Shown one piece after another: positions 55,039 to 63,695 of a DNA stretch of 64,000 bases; the stretch's first letter is position 1, and each line of letters opens with the position of its first letter. A program made the position numbers and the translations under genes. Under the pieces are notes generated by a model. The model saw only the letters and a program-made list of their open reading frames with translations, had not been told where the DNA came from and made no database searches. Location: the NCBI RefSeq assembly GCF_000718025.1, contig NZ_JODS01000002.1:558001-622000 (forward strand). The letters are read 5' to 3'. This DNA is from Kitasatospora purpeofusca (GTDB lineage: Bacteria; Actinomycetota; Actinomycetes; Streptomycetales; Streptomycetaceae).

Positions 55039-55730
55039 CCGCTGCCCCGCTGCTGGTCCTCTGCGCGCTCGGCCCCGAGGTGTGGGCCCTGCGCGGCGGG
55101 GACTGGCGGGGCGCGGCCGGCGGCCCGCCGGTCCTGGTACGGACCGGCGTCGGTCGGCGGCGGGCCTCGCTCACCGTCAGACGGCTGCTGACCTCGGCCC
55201 CCGGCGGCTACGGGGCGCTCGTGGTGGCCGGCTTCGGCGCCTCCGTGGCGCCGGGCATCACGCCCGGCGACGTGATCGTCGCGGACGGCGTCCGCGACGC
55301 CGAGGGCAACCACTTCACCGTCGGCTCGGGACCCGGGCTCGCCCGGGCCCTGACCGCGCGCGGCCTGACCGCGCACACAGGCGTGCACCACACCGCCGAC
55401 CACGTGGTGCGCGGCCTGGAACGGCGCGCCCTGCACCTGCAGGGCGCGCTCGCCGTCGACATGGAGGCCGCCGCCGTGCTGGCGGCCCTCAGCGAGCTGC
55501 GGCCCGGCCTGCCCGCGGCCGTGCTGCGGGTCGTCGTCGACACCCCCGAGCGGGAACTGCTCCGCCCGGGGACCCTGCCGGCCGGCGTCCGCGCCTGGCG
55601 GACGCTCCGAGCCACGGTGCCCGCCCTGGTCGACTGGCACCTGCGGAACGACCGGGCGGGCCGGGACCGGCCCTCGCCCGCCACCCTCGACCACCCCACA
55701 TCCTCGACGCTCCCCCAGGAGGCGAGCTAG
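55035..55730 (+). CDS. hpnG: hopanoid-associated phosphorylase/nucleosidase HpnG
   Basis: Protein of 231 residues of the purine nucleoside phosphorylase/MTAN fold. Visible motifs are APLLVLCALGPEVWALR, GYGALVVAGFGASVAPGITPGDVI and VDMEAAAVLAAL, the last holding the conserved substrate-binding Met-Glu. In Methylobacterium and Streptomyces hopanoid pathways, HpnG removes adenine from adenosylhopane to give ribosylhopane. Its GTG start overlaps the shc stop (GTGA). AGGAGG at 55717-55722, near its end, is the ribosome site of hpnH. Confidence 0.9.
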   Translation: MTAAPLLVLCALGPEVWALRGGDWRGAAGGPPVLVRTGVGRRRASLTVRRLLTSAPGGYGALVVAGFGASVAPGITPGDVIVADGVRDAEGNHFTVGSGPGLARALTARGLTAHTGVHHTADHVVRGLERRALHLQGALAVDMEAAAVLAALSELRPGLPAAVLRVVVDTPERELLRPGTLPAGVRAWRTLRATVPALVDWHLRNDRAGRDRPSPATLDHPTSSTLPQEAS

Positions 55731-55732
55731 CC

Positions 55733-56758
55733 ATGGCCATGCCGTTGCGCCAGACCGTGCGGGTCGGCACCTACCTCATGCAGCAGAAGCTCAAGCGACG
55801 CGACAAGTTCCCGCTGATCGTCGAACTGGAACCGCTCTTCGCCTGCAACCTGGCCTGCGAGGGGTGCGGCAAGATCCAGCACCCGGCCGGGGTGCTGAAG
55901 CAGCGGATGCCGGTCGCCCAGGCGGTCGGCGCGGTCCTGGAGTCGGGCGCCCCGATGGTCTCGATCGCGGGCGGCGAGCCGCTGATGCACCCGCAGATCG
56001 ACGAGATCGTCCGTCAGCTGGTCGAACGCCGCAAGTACGTGTTCCTCTGCACCAACGCGCTGCTGATGCGCAAGAAGCTGGACAAGTTCACGCCCTCGCC
56101 GTACTTCACCTTCACCGTGCACATCGACGGGCTGCGCGAGCGGCACGACGCCTCGGTGGCCAAGGAGGGCACCTTCGACGAGGCGGTGGAGGCGATCAAG
56201 GAGGCCAAGCGGCGCGGCTTCCGGGTGACCACCAACTCCACCTTCTTCAACACCGACACCCCGCAGACCATCATCGACGTGCTCGACTACCTCAACGACG
56301 ACCTCCAGGTCGACGAGATGATGATCTCCCCGGCGTTCGCCTACGAGAAGGCACCCGACCAGGAGCACTTCCTCGGCGTCGAACAGACCCGCGAGCTGTT
56401 CCGCAAGACCTTCGCCGGCGGCAACCGGCGGCGCTGGCGCCTCAACCACAGCCCGCTCTTCCTGGACTTCCTGGAGGGCAAGGTCGACTTCGAGTGCACC
56501 GCCTGGGGCATCCCCAACTACTCGCTCTTCGGCTGGCAGCGGCCCTGCTACCTGATGGCCGACGGCTATGTGCCGACCTACCGCGAGCTGATCGAGAAGA
56601 CCGACTGGGACAAGTACGGACGCGGCAAGGACGCCCGCTGCTCCAACTGCATGGCGCACTGCGGCTACGAGCCGACCGCCGTCCTCGCCACCATGGGCTC
56701 CCTCAAGGAGTCCCTGCGGGCGATCACCGACACCGTCGGCTCCAACCGGGGCCGCTGA
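55733..56758 (+). CDS. hpnH: adenosylhopane synthase, radical SAM HpnH
   Basis: Radical SAM enzyme of 341 residues that adds 5'-deoxyadenosyl to hopene. The iron-sulfur motif CxxxCxxC is at Cys38-Cys42-Cys45 (CNLACEGC). SIAGGEPLMHP is the SAM-binding GGE motif. The C-terminal part keeps DEMMISPAFAYEKAPDQ and a cysteine cluster CSNCMAHCGYEP that fits an extra metal site. AGGAGG lies ten bases before the ATG. A two-hairpin structure follows before dxs. The product feeds HpnG and then HpnO. Confidence 0.95.
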   Translation: MAMPLRQTVRVGTYLMQQKLKRRDKFPLIVELEPLFACNLACEGCGKIQHPAGVLKQRMPVAQAVGAVLESGAPMVSIAGGEPLMHPQIDEIVRQLVERRKYVFLCTNALLMRKKLDKFTPSPYFTFTVHIDGLRERHDASVAKEGTFDEAVEAIKEAKRRGFRVTTNSTFFNTDTPQTIIDVLDYLNDDLQVDEMMISPAFAYEKAPDQEHFLGVEQTRELFRKTFAGGNRRRWRLNHSPLFLDFLEGKVDFECTAWGIPNYSLFGWQRPCYLMADGYVPTYRELIEKTDWDKYGRGKDARCSNCMAHCGYEPTAVLATMGSLKESLRAITDTVGSNRGR

Positions 56759-56769
56759 CCGCACCCGTC

Positions 56770-56827
56770 GGCGGACGGCCTACCGGCCGTCCGCCCCGTC
56801 CGGCCCGGGCCCGAACCCGGGCCGGAC
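56770..56827 (+). terminator. two consecutive hairpins between hpnH and dxs
   Basis: An 11-bp perfect stem (56770-56780 with 56785-56795) is followed at once by a 12-bp perfect stem (56798-56809 with 56816-56827). They sit inside the operon, so they may attenuate or process the message rather than end it. The dxs start is 70 bases further on. Confidence 0.6.
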
Positions 56828-56896
56828 CCCCACCCCGCGAGGCCGCGGCCCGACCGGGGGCACCACCGCACCGCTCCGAGTCGTGAGGTGAAAGCC

Positions 56897-58867
56897 ATGT
56901 CACTGCTCTCCAGCGTCACATCCCCGGCGGACCTGAGAGCCCTCCCGGCCGCCGAGCTGCCCCGGCTGGCCGGCGAGATCCGGGAGTTCCTGATCGACGC
57001 CGTCACCCGGACCGGCGGCCATCTCGGCCCCAACCTCGGCGTGGTCGAGCTGACCATCGCCCTGCACCGCGCCTTCGACTCCCCGCACGACCGGATCGTC
57101 TGGGACACCGGCCACCAGAGCTACGTCCACAAGCTGCTCACCGGCCGGCAGGACTTCTCCGGGCTGCGGACCAAGGGCGGCCTGTCCGGCTACCCCTCAC
57201 GGGCCGAGTCCGAACACGACCTGGTCGAGAACTCGCACGCCTCCACCGCGCTCTCCTACGCCGACGGCCTGGCCAAGGCCGCCCAGCTGCTCGGCCAGCA
57301 CGACCGGCACACCGTCGCGGTGATCGGCGACGGCGCGCTCACCGGCGGCCTCGCCTGGGAGGCGCTCAACAACATCGCCGCCGCCAAGGACCGGCCGCTG
57401 GTCATCGTCGTCAACGACAACGAGCGCTCCTACGCCCGCACCATCGGCGGCCTCGCCAACCACCTCGCCACCCTGCGCACCACCCAGGGCTACGAGCGCT
57501 TCCTCTCCTGGGGCAAGGGCACCCTGCAGCGCACCCCGGTGGTCGGCCAGCCGATCTTCGAGGCGCTGCACGGCGCCAAGAAGGGCTTCAAGGACGCCTT
57601 CGCGCCGCAGGGCATGTTCGAGGACCTCGGCCTCAAGTACATCGGCCCGATCGACGGCCACGACCTCGCCGCCCTGGAGTCCGCGCTCGGCAAGGCCCGC
57701 GGCTTCGGCGGCCCGGTCATCGTGCACTGCCTCACCGTCAAGGGCCGCGGCTACCGGCCCGCCGAGCAGGACGAGGCGGACCGCTTCCACGCCGTCAACC
57801 CGATCGACCCCTACACCTGCCTGCCGATCTCGCCCAGCACCGGCGTCTCCTGGACCTCGGTGTTCGGCGACGAGCTGCTGGCCGTCGGCGCCGAACGCCC
57901 GGACGTGGTGGCGATCACCGCCGCCATGCTCCAGCCGGTGGGCCTGGCGAAGTTCGCCAAGGCGTACCCCGAGCGCACCTTCGACGTCGGCATCGCCGAG
58001 CAGCACGCCGTCACCAGCGCGGCGGGCCTGGCCACCGGCGGACTGCACCCGGTGGTGGCGGTCTACGCGACCTTCCTCAACCGGGCCTTCGACCAGGTGC
58101 TGATGGACGTCGCGCTGCACCGCCTCGGCGTCACCTTCGTCCTGGACCGCTCCGGGGTGACCGGCCCGGACGGCGCCTCGCACAACGGCATGTGGGACAT
58201 GTCGATCCTCCAGGTCGTCCCCGGGCTGCGGCTCGCCGCCCCGCGCGACGCCGACGAACTGCGCGCCCAGCTGCGCGAGGCGGTGGACGTCGCCGACGCC
58301 CCGACCGTGGTGCGCTTCCCCAAGGCGACCATCGGCCCGGCCGTCCCCGCGATCGAGCGGATCGGCGGCGTGGACGTGCTGCTGCGCACCGGGGAGCTGC
58401 CGGAGATCCTGCTGGTCACCGTCGGCACCACGGCCGCCGCCGGCCTGGACGCGGCCCGGCTGCTGCTCGCCGAGGGGTTCACCGCGACCGTGGTGGACCC
58501 GCGCTGGGTCAAGCCGGTCGACCCGGCCCTGCCGGAGCTCGCCGCCCGGCACCGGCTGGTGGTCACGGTCGAGGACAACGGCCGCGCCGGCGGCGTCGGC
58601 GCGGCGATCGCCCAGGCGCTGCGGGACGCCGACGTGGACGTCCCGGTGCGGGTGCTGGGCCTGCCGCAGGAGTTCCTCGGGCACGCCGCGCGCGGGGAGA
58701 TCCTGGAGGAGACCGGGCTGACCGGTACCGGGGTCGCCGCCCAGACCGCCGCCTTCGCCAAGCACCTGCTGCCGGCCGGTGGACTGCCGGACCGGGAGCT
58801 TCCGGCCCGGGACCTCACGGACCGGGACCTTCCGAACCGAGGAGCGAACCAGCGCCATGCCGGCTGA
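56897..58867 (+). CDS. dxs: 1-deoxy-D-xylulose-5-phosphate synthase
   Basis: Thiamine-diphosphate enzyme of 656 residues making DXP, the first step of the MEP isoprenoid route. The ThDP motif is GDGALTGGLAWEALNNIAAAKDRPLVIVVNDN-like (GDG-x25-30-N). GIAEQHAVTSAAGLATGG and DRSGVTGPDGASHNG are typical. The last ~25 residues carry short repeated Leu-Pro/Thr-Asp-Arg units and are poorly conserved. An in-frame GTG at 56888 exists, but GAGG eight bases upstream fits ATG 56897. As a copy inside the hopanoid operon it probably boosts precursor supply; other dxs copies may lie elsewhere. Confidence 0.95.
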   Translation: MSLLSSVTSPADLRALPAAELPRLAGEIREFLIDAVTRTGGHLGPNLGVVELTIALHRAFDSPHDRIVWDTGHQSYVHKLLTGRQDFSGLRTKGGLSGYPSRAESEHDLVENSHASTALSYADGLAKAAQLLGQHDRHTVAVIGDGALTGGLAWEALNNIAAAKDRPLVIVVNDNERSYARTIGGLANHLATLRTTQGYERFLSWGKGTLQRTPVVGQPIFEALHGAKKGFKDAFAPQGMFEDLGLKYIGPIDGHDLAALESALGKARGFGGPVIVHCLTVKGRGYRPAEQDEADRFHAVNPIDPYTCLPISPSTGVSWTSVFGDELLAVGAERPDVVAITAAMLQPVGLAKFAKAYPERTFDVGIAEQHAVTSAAGLATGGLHPVVAVYATFLNRAFDQVLMDVALHRLGVTFVLDRSGVTGPDGASHNGMWDMSILQVVPGLRLAAPRDADELRAQLREAVDVADAPTVVRFPKATIGPAVPAIERIGGVDVLLRTGELPEILLVTVGTTAAAGLDAARLLLAEGFTATVVDPRWVKPVDPALPELAARHRLVVTVEDNGRAGGVGAAIAQALRDADVDVPVRVLGLPQEFLGHAARGEILEETGLTGTGVAAQTAAFAKHLLPAGGLPDRELPARDLTDRDLPNRGANQRHAG

Positions 58868-60287
58868 CCCCGACGACCGCACCGCTCGGCGTCCCGACCG
58901 CACCGCACCGGGATTCGACCTGGCCGCACTGCTCGCCGAGCGGGGCAAGGAGCGGTACGAGCTGCAGAGCCGCTACCTGAACCCGCAACTGGCCCGGATG
59001 CTGCACACCATCGGCTTCGACAAGTACTACGAGCGGGCCCGGGGCCAGTACTTCTACGACGCCGAGGGCAACGAGTACCTCGACATGCTGGCCGGCTTCG
59101 GCATCTTCGCGCTGGGCCGCCACCACCCGGTGGTCCGCTCGGCCGTCCAGCAGGTGATGGACCTCGACCTGCCGGACCTGGTCCGCTTCGACTGCTCGCC
59201 GCTGCCCGGCCTGCTCGCCGAGCGGCTGCTGTCGTACACACCGGGGCTGGACCGGGTGTTCTTCGGCAACAGCGGTACCGAGGCGGTCGAGACGGCGCTG
59301 AAGTTCGCCCGGTACGCCACCGGCCGCCGCCGGATCCTGTACGCGGACCACGCCTTCCACGGGCTGACCACCGGCTCCCTGTCGGTGAACGGCGAGAACG
59401 GGTTCCGCAAGGGCTTCGACCCGCTGCTGCCGGACACCGCGATCCCGCTCGGCGACCTCGGCGCGCTGGCCAAGGAGCTGAAGCGCGGTGACGTCGCGGC
59501 GCTGATCGTCGAGCCGATCCAGGGCAAGGGCGTGCAGGCGCCGCCGCCCGGCTGGCTGCGGGCCGCCCAGGACCTGCTGCACGAGCACAAGGCGCTGCTG
59601 ATCTGCGACGAGGTGCAGACCGGGATCGGGCGCACCGGCGAGTTCTTCGCCTACCAGGACGAGGACGGCGTGCTGCCGGACCTGGTGTGCGCGGCCAAGG
59701 CGCTCTCCGGCGGCTACGTGCCGGTGGGGGCGACGCTCGGCAAGGGCTGGATCTTCGAGAAGGTGTACTCCTCGATGGACCGGGTGCTGGTCCACTCGGC
59801 CAGCTTCGGTTCCAACGCGCAGGCGATGGCGGCCGGTCTGGCGACCCTGGAGGTGATCCGGGACGAGCAGGTGGTGGAGAACGCCCGCAAGGTGGGCGAC
59901 TACTTCCGGGCGAGCCTGACCGCGCTGGTCGACCGCTACGAGCTGCTCGCCGAGGTGCGCGGGCGCGGGCTGATGATCGGGATCGAGTTCGGGCGGCCGA
60001 GGTCGCTGAAGCTGCGGACCGGCTGGACGGCCCTGCAGGCGGCCCGCAAGGGGCTGTTCGCCCAGATGGTGGTGGTGCCTCTGCTGCAGCGGCACCGGAT
60101 CCTCACCCAGGTGTCCGGGGACCATCTGGAGGTGATCAAGCTGATTCCGCCGCTGATCATCACCGAGCGGGACGTGGACCGGTTCGTGGAGGCGTTCACC
60201 GAGGTGATGGAGGACGCGCACCGGGGGAGCGGCCTGATGTGGGACTTCGGGCGGACGCTGGTGAAGCAGGCGGTCGGCGGGCGCTGA
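58857..60287 (+). CDS. hpnO: hopanoid aminotransferase HpnO
   Basis: Class III PLP aminotransferase of 476 residues. The PLP lysine is Lys281 in CAAKALSGGYVPVG. Other motifs are VFFGNSGTEAVETALKFAR and LLICDEVQTGIGRTGEFF. It is expected to aminate the hopanoid side-chain aldehyde to aminobacteriohopanetriol, as shown for HpnO in other bacteria. The ATG at 58857 lies 11 bases inside dxs, so it is translationally coupled. The operon ends here with an inverted repeat at 60306-60369. Confidence 0.93.
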   Translation: MPADPDDRTARRPDRTAPGFDLAALLAERGKERYELQSRYLNPQLARMLHTIGFDKYYERARGQYFYDAEGNEYLDMLAGFGIFALGRHHPVVRSAVQQVMDLDLPDLVRFDCSPLPGLLAERLLSYTPGLDRVFFGNSGTEAVETALKFARYATGRRRILYADHAFHGLTTGSLSVNGENGFRKGFDPLLPDTAIPLGDLGALAKELKRGDVAALIVEPIQGKGVQAPPPGWLRAAQDLLHEHKALLICDEVQTGIGRTGEFFAYQDEDGVLPDLVCAAKALSGGYVPVGATLGKGWIFEKVYSSMDRVLVHSASFGSNAQAMAAGLATLEVIRDEQVVENARKVGDYFRASLTALVDRYELLAEVRGRGLMIGIEFGRPRSLKLRTGWTALQAARKGLFAQMVVVPLLQRHRILTQVSGDHLEVIKLIPPLIITERDVDRFVEAFTEVMEDAHRGSGLMWDFGRTLVKQAVGGR

Positions 60288-60305
60288 GTCCGCGCGGAGG
60301 CGTTT

Positions 60306-60369
60306 CGCGGGGTGGGGGCGGGGTGTCCGGGGCCGTCGGGTTGCCCGGTCGCCGGGTTCCCACCCCGCG
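60306..60369 (+). terminator. inverted repeat after hpnO
   Basis: CGCGGGGTGGG at 60306-60316 is complementary to CCCACCCCGCG at 60359-60369 around a 42-base loop, itself structured. It lies between converging hpnO and the DUF6343-like gene and could end both transcripts. Confidence 0.5.
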
Positions 60370-60381
60370 GGAGGCGGCGGG

Positions 60382-60654
60382 TCAGAGCTCGGTCCGGCGG
60401 CGCCGGAGCACGACGACCAGATCGACGGCGGCGAACAGGGTGAGGAGCCCGCAGGCCACGGCGAAGCCGACGAGGGTGCCCCGGCTCGGCGCACCCGTTT
60501 CGGGGGCATTCGCGGCCCAGACCGCGAACCCCGCCGTGGCCAGGGCGAACAGCGGGGTGAAGGTCAGCGAGAGCAGGTAGCGCAGCTTGAGGTCGCTGCG
60601 GGCGGTGGCGGGCTCGGTGCCGCTGCGCCATCGCCGCGGGGTCGTGGCGGGCAT
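60382..60654 (-). CDS. DUF6343-family small membrane protein
   Basis: Protein of 90 residues. A polar N-terminus with RSGTEPATARSDLKLRYLLSL is followed by two membrane helices (about 30-48, LTFTPLFALATAGFAVWA; about 60-82, LVGFAVACGLLTLFAAVDLVVVL) and a basic end RRRR. This resembles the DUF6343 family of streptomycetes. No function is known to me. It converges on hpnO. Confidence 0.75.
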   Translation of the reverse strand: MPATTPRRWRSGTEPATARSDLKLRYLLSLTFTPLFALATAGFAVWAANAPETGAPSRGTLVGFAVACGLLTLFAAVDLVVVLRRRRTEL

Positions 60655-60809
60655 CCGCGGTCACCTCCCGGTCCTCGCCGCTCCTCGCCGGTCCTTGCCG
60701 GCCCCGGCTCCCGGCCGTACGCCGCACGCGGCCCGGCCCGTACAGGCGGTCCTCGTACAGGCGGTCTACGATTCCAGCGTACGTCCGCTGGGCGAGCCGG
60801 GGAGGGGCG

Positions 60810-60998
60810 ATGACGGACACGGACGCGGAGGGTTACGCGGGGCTGCGGGTCGAGCGGGCCGAGGAGCTGGCCCGTCGGCACGGGTGGGCCTCGGTGCGGG
60901 TGCTGCCGCAGGGCGCGGCGATGACGATGGACTACCGGGAGGGGCGGCTCAACCTCGCGGTGCGCGACGGGGTGGTGGTGCGTAGCTGGGAAGGCTAG
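60810..60998 (+). CDS. I78-family peptidase inhibitor-like protein
   Basis: Protein of 62 residues with the I78-type end: VRVLPQGAAMTMDYREGRLNLAVRDGVVVRSWEG-like organisation, including MDYREGRLNLAV and DGVVVRSW. This family resembles small protease inhibitors; most bacterial members have not been tested. No signal peptide is visible, so it would stay inside. GGGGAGGGG before the ATG is a strong ribosome site. Confidence 0.75.
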   Translation: MTDTDAEGYAGLRVERAEELARRHGWASVRVLPQGAAMTMDYREGRLNLAVRDGVVVRSWEG

Positions 60999-61231
60999 GG
61001 CGTGTCCGTCCTGTGTCCTTCACGGTCCTTCACTGTCCTCGCCGTCGTTCGCCGTCGTTCGACGGGCGGTGGGCGGTAACCCCACATATGGCCCCGGGGG
61101 CATTACCGGAGGCATTCCGAATTCCGTGGCAAAGGCGTTCTCCGATCATTCGAGGACGCTTCAGGACGCTCCGGAGACGTTTTCGGATCGAATGTCCGTA
61201 TGGTGTTCGTGTGCCTCTTCCCAAATTCAGG
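60999..61231. other. gap between the I78-type gene and the fabG terminator
   Basis: The 233 bases hold several short AT-rich stretches (for example around 61081-61210) in an otherwise GC-rich region, with no ORF I would support and no clear promoter. Confidence 0.3.
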
Positions 61232-61279
61232 CAAAAAACACGGGGCGGGAGGCCGGCCGAGCCGGTTCCCACCCCGTGG
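61232..61279 (-). terminator. intrinsic terminator after fabG
   Basis: On the minus strand a stem of about 16-17 bp, with small imperfections (61262-61278 with 61239-61256), is followed by TTTTTTG. It lies 24 bases after the fabG stop and has the T-run that most hairpins here lack. Confidence 0.85.
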
Positions 61280-61302
61280 TAACCCTGCGTAGGTTCGCGG
61301 GC

Positions 61303-62070
61303 TCAGTCGAGGGGGCCGCCGGCCACGTAGACCACCTGACCGGAGACGAAGCCCGCGCCCTCGCCGGCGAAGAAGGAGATCGTGTTGGCCACGTCCTCCG
61401 GCTCGCCCACGCGCCGCACCGGGATCTGGGTGGCCGCGGCGGCCTTGAACTCCTCGAAGCCCATGCCCACCCGGGCCGCGGTGGCGGCCGTCATGTCGGT
61501 GGCGATGAAGCCGGGGGCGACCGCGTTGGCGGTGATGCCGAACTTGCCCAGCTCGATGGCCAGGGTCTTGGTGAAGCCCTGCAGACCGGCCTTGGCGGCC
61601 GAGTAGTTGGCCTGACCGCGGTTGCCCTGGGCCGAGGAGGAGGAGAGGTTGACGATCCGTCCGAAACCGGCGTCGACCATGTACTTCTGGACCGCCCGGG
61701 TCATCAGGAACGCCCCGCGGAGGTGCACGTTCATGACCGTGTCCCAGTCGGATTCGGTCATCTTGAAGATCAGGTTGTCCCGCAGCACGCCCGCGTTGTT
61801 CACGAGGACGACCGGGGCGCCGAGCTCGGCGACGATCCGGTCGACCGCGGCCTGCACCTGGGCGGCGTCGGAGACGTCCGCGCCGACCGCGAGGGCCCGG
61901 CCGCCCGCCGCGGTGATCCGCTCGACGGTCTCCCGGCCGGCCGACTCCTCCAGGTCGAGCACGGCGACGGCGTAACCGTCGGCGGCCAGGCGGACGGCGG
62001 TGGCGGCGCCCAGGCCGCGGGCGGCGCCGGTGACGACGGCGACCCGCGGGGAGGTGGTCTGCTCGGTCAT
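61303..62070 (-). CDS. fabG: 3-oxoacyl-ACP reductase (FabG-type SDR)
   Basis: Short-chain dehydrogenase of 255 residues. Cofactor motif TGAARGLGAATA, NNAG in VLVNNAGVLRDN, catalytic Ser-Tyr-Lys in NLSSSSAQGN and YSAAKAGLQG. It reduces 3-oxoacyl-ACP with NADPH, or another 3-oxo substrate; FabG-like SDRs are hard to separate by sequence. It has 516 bases of separation from the divergent tandem MarR regulator, which makes it the most likely target of that regulator. Confidence 0.85.
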   Translation of the reverse strand: MTEQTTSPRVAVVTGAARGLGAATAVRLAADGYAVAVLDLEESAGRETVERITAAGGRALAVGADVSDAAQVQAAVDRIVAELGAPVVLVNNAGVLRDNLIFKMTESDWDTVMNVHLRGAFLMTRAVQKYMVDAGFGRIVNLSSSSAQGNRGQANYSAAKAGLQGFTKTLAIELGKFGITANAVAPGFIATDMTAATAARVGMGFEEFKAAAATQIPVRRVGEPEDVANTISFFAGEGAGFVSGQVVYVAGGPLD

Positions 62071-62586
62071 GCTCGGTCTCGTCTCTCTCGGAGGTCCGCG
62101 GACGTCGGAGCGAGTCCGCGGATGTCGCTCGGGTGTCGCCCGGGGATCGCCCCGGTGACCGGTCGGACGCGGTTCCGTTCCGGAACGCGGTACTCAGGGA
62201 ACTCCCAGGAACCGTACGGCGGGCTCTCGGGTTCCACCGGGCCGATCCGGAGGGCGGATCCGCCCGGGTGGCCATACCCTACCGGCGGGTAGGGAGCGCG
62301 GCCAGGGCGAAGGCGCAGGTGACCGAGGGTAAGGACCGACCGGTCGGCTTTCTCCTGCGAACGGGTTACCGGCGGGTCGGCGCGGCGAGTAAATATGCCA
62401 ATGTTGCCGAACCTGCGTCTACTATCCGCCCCTGCCTGCCAGCGAGGGCCTGCCGTTTGTATAGTGTCCGCCAGCAGCCACCGGCTGCACGGCTGGAGCG
62501 CCCTCCCTCACAGCGGGACGCCCACTCGCCGTTACTGCCCCACCCGGGTGTCCCACACACACCGGGTGTGACATCGGGACGGATAC
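62071..62586. promoter_or_regulatory. divergent control region between fabG and the MarR gene
   Basis: This 516-base gap holds no credible ORF. Close to the MarR start it has two small palindromes: CACCCGGGTG at 62541-62550 and CACAC-CGG-GTGTG at 62558-62570, good candidates for MarR-type operators. TATAGT at 62460-62465 is a possible -10 element. The region from about 62090 to 62160 has repeated GTCGC/CGGTG-type blocks of no clear function. Confidence 0.45.
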
Positions 62587-63483
62587 ATGGTGCTGGGGGA
62601 GATCCCGACGACCCGCGTGTCCGCGCGACTGCAGCAGTCGCCCGGACACCTCATCCGCGTTGCACAGCAGGTCCACACTCGACTGTGGTCCGAACATGTC
62701 GGGGCCGATCTCACGGCCCCGCAGTTCGCGGTCCTGTTGGTTCTCGCCCTCGAACCGGGCGCCGACCAGCGGACCGTGGGTGAGCGTGCCTCGCTCGACA
62801 AGGCCACAATGGCCGAGATGGTCGCCCGGCTGGTCCGGCGCGGCCTGGTGCTGCGGCGCCGAGACCCGGCCGACGGCCGGCGCAAGCTGCTCGCTCTCTC
62901 GCAGAGCGGCGCCCAGGCTGTCCGCGAGGCCACCGGCGGAGTGGTCCGTGTGCAGCGCACGCTCTTCGAGCCGCTCACCTCGGAGGAGCAGCTGGAGATT
63001 GTCCGTGTGATGGCCAAGATAGCCAGACTGGAGCCGGCCCAGGTCGCCGTCCTGACGGACGCGCGACCGATGCTGGACGCCCAGAGGGCGATCGGCTACC
63101 TGATCAGGGTGAGCCAGCAGGTGCACACCAAGCTCTGGTCGGAGCACGTCGGTTCGGAGCTGACGGCGCCGCAGTACGCGGTGCTGGACGCGCTCGAGCT
63201 GGAGCCGGGCGCCGACCAGCGCACGGTGGGCGAGCTCGCTTCGCTGGACAAGGCCACGATGGCGGAGATGGTCAGCCGGCTGGTCCGGCGCGGCCTGGTC
63301 CAGCGTCGCCGCGACCCCTCGGACGGGCGGCGCAACCTGCTGTCGCTCTCGCCGGCGGGTCAGGACCTGCTGCACCGCTCGTCCGCGGGCGTGGCCCAGG
63401 TCCAGCGGTTGCTGCTGGCTCCGCTGGAGGAGCACGAGCACGAGGCGGCGCTCGCGCTGATCGCCAAGGCGGCGCGGCTGTAG
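62587..63483 (+). CDS. tandem-domain MarR-family regulator
   Basis: Protein of 298 residues consisting of two MarR modules in one chain. Module one covers about residues 17-150 (LIRVAQQVHTRLWSEHVG, GADQRTVGERASLDKATMAEMVARLVRRGLV) and module two about 160-298 (YLIRVSQQVHTKLWSEHVG, GADQRTVGELASLDKATMAEMVSRLVRRGLV). The repeats are near-identical in the recognition helix and winged part, so it arose by internal duplication. A normal MarR dimer would thus be replaced by an intramolecular pair. Divergent from fabG. No good ribosome site precedes the ATG; an adjacent GTG at 62590 is equally possible. Confidence 0.88.
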   Translation: MVLGEIPTTRVSARLQQSPGHLIRVAQQVHTRLWSEHVGADLTAPQFAVLLVLALEPGADQRTVGERASLDKATMAEMVARLVRRGLVLRRRDPADGRRKLLALSQSGAQAVREATGGVVRVQRTLFEPLTSEEQLEIVRVMAKIARLEPAQVAVLTDARPMLDAQRAIGYLIRVSQQVHTKLWSEHVGSELTAPQYAVLDALELEPGADQRTVGELASLDKATMAEMVSRLVRRGLVQRRRDPSDGRRNLLSLSPAGQDLLHRSSAGVAQVQRLLLAPLEEHEHEAALALIAKAARL

Positions 63484-63615
63484 GCGAACGCCTCGGCCGT
63501 CCGGCAAAACGATTCGCCATCCGGTCGCTCCGCGGTCGTCCGTCGCTCACCCGTCGGCCGGCCGTCCTCGACCGTGGGCCGTCGGCCCCGGGCCGGTGAC
63601 GGTTCGCGGGTCAAC

Positions 63616-63661
63616 ACGGCGAAGGCCGCCCTCCCCGATGCGGGAGGGCGGCCTTCGCCGT
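63616..63661. terminator. 20-bp perfect bidirectional hairpin
   Basis: Arms at 63616-63635 and 63642-63661 are exact complements with a six-base loop. It lies between the converging MarR and aldo/keto reductase genes. Confidence 0.8.
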
Positions 63662-63695
63662 TGACAGGGGGCCGGTGGCGACACCGGCGGTCCGG

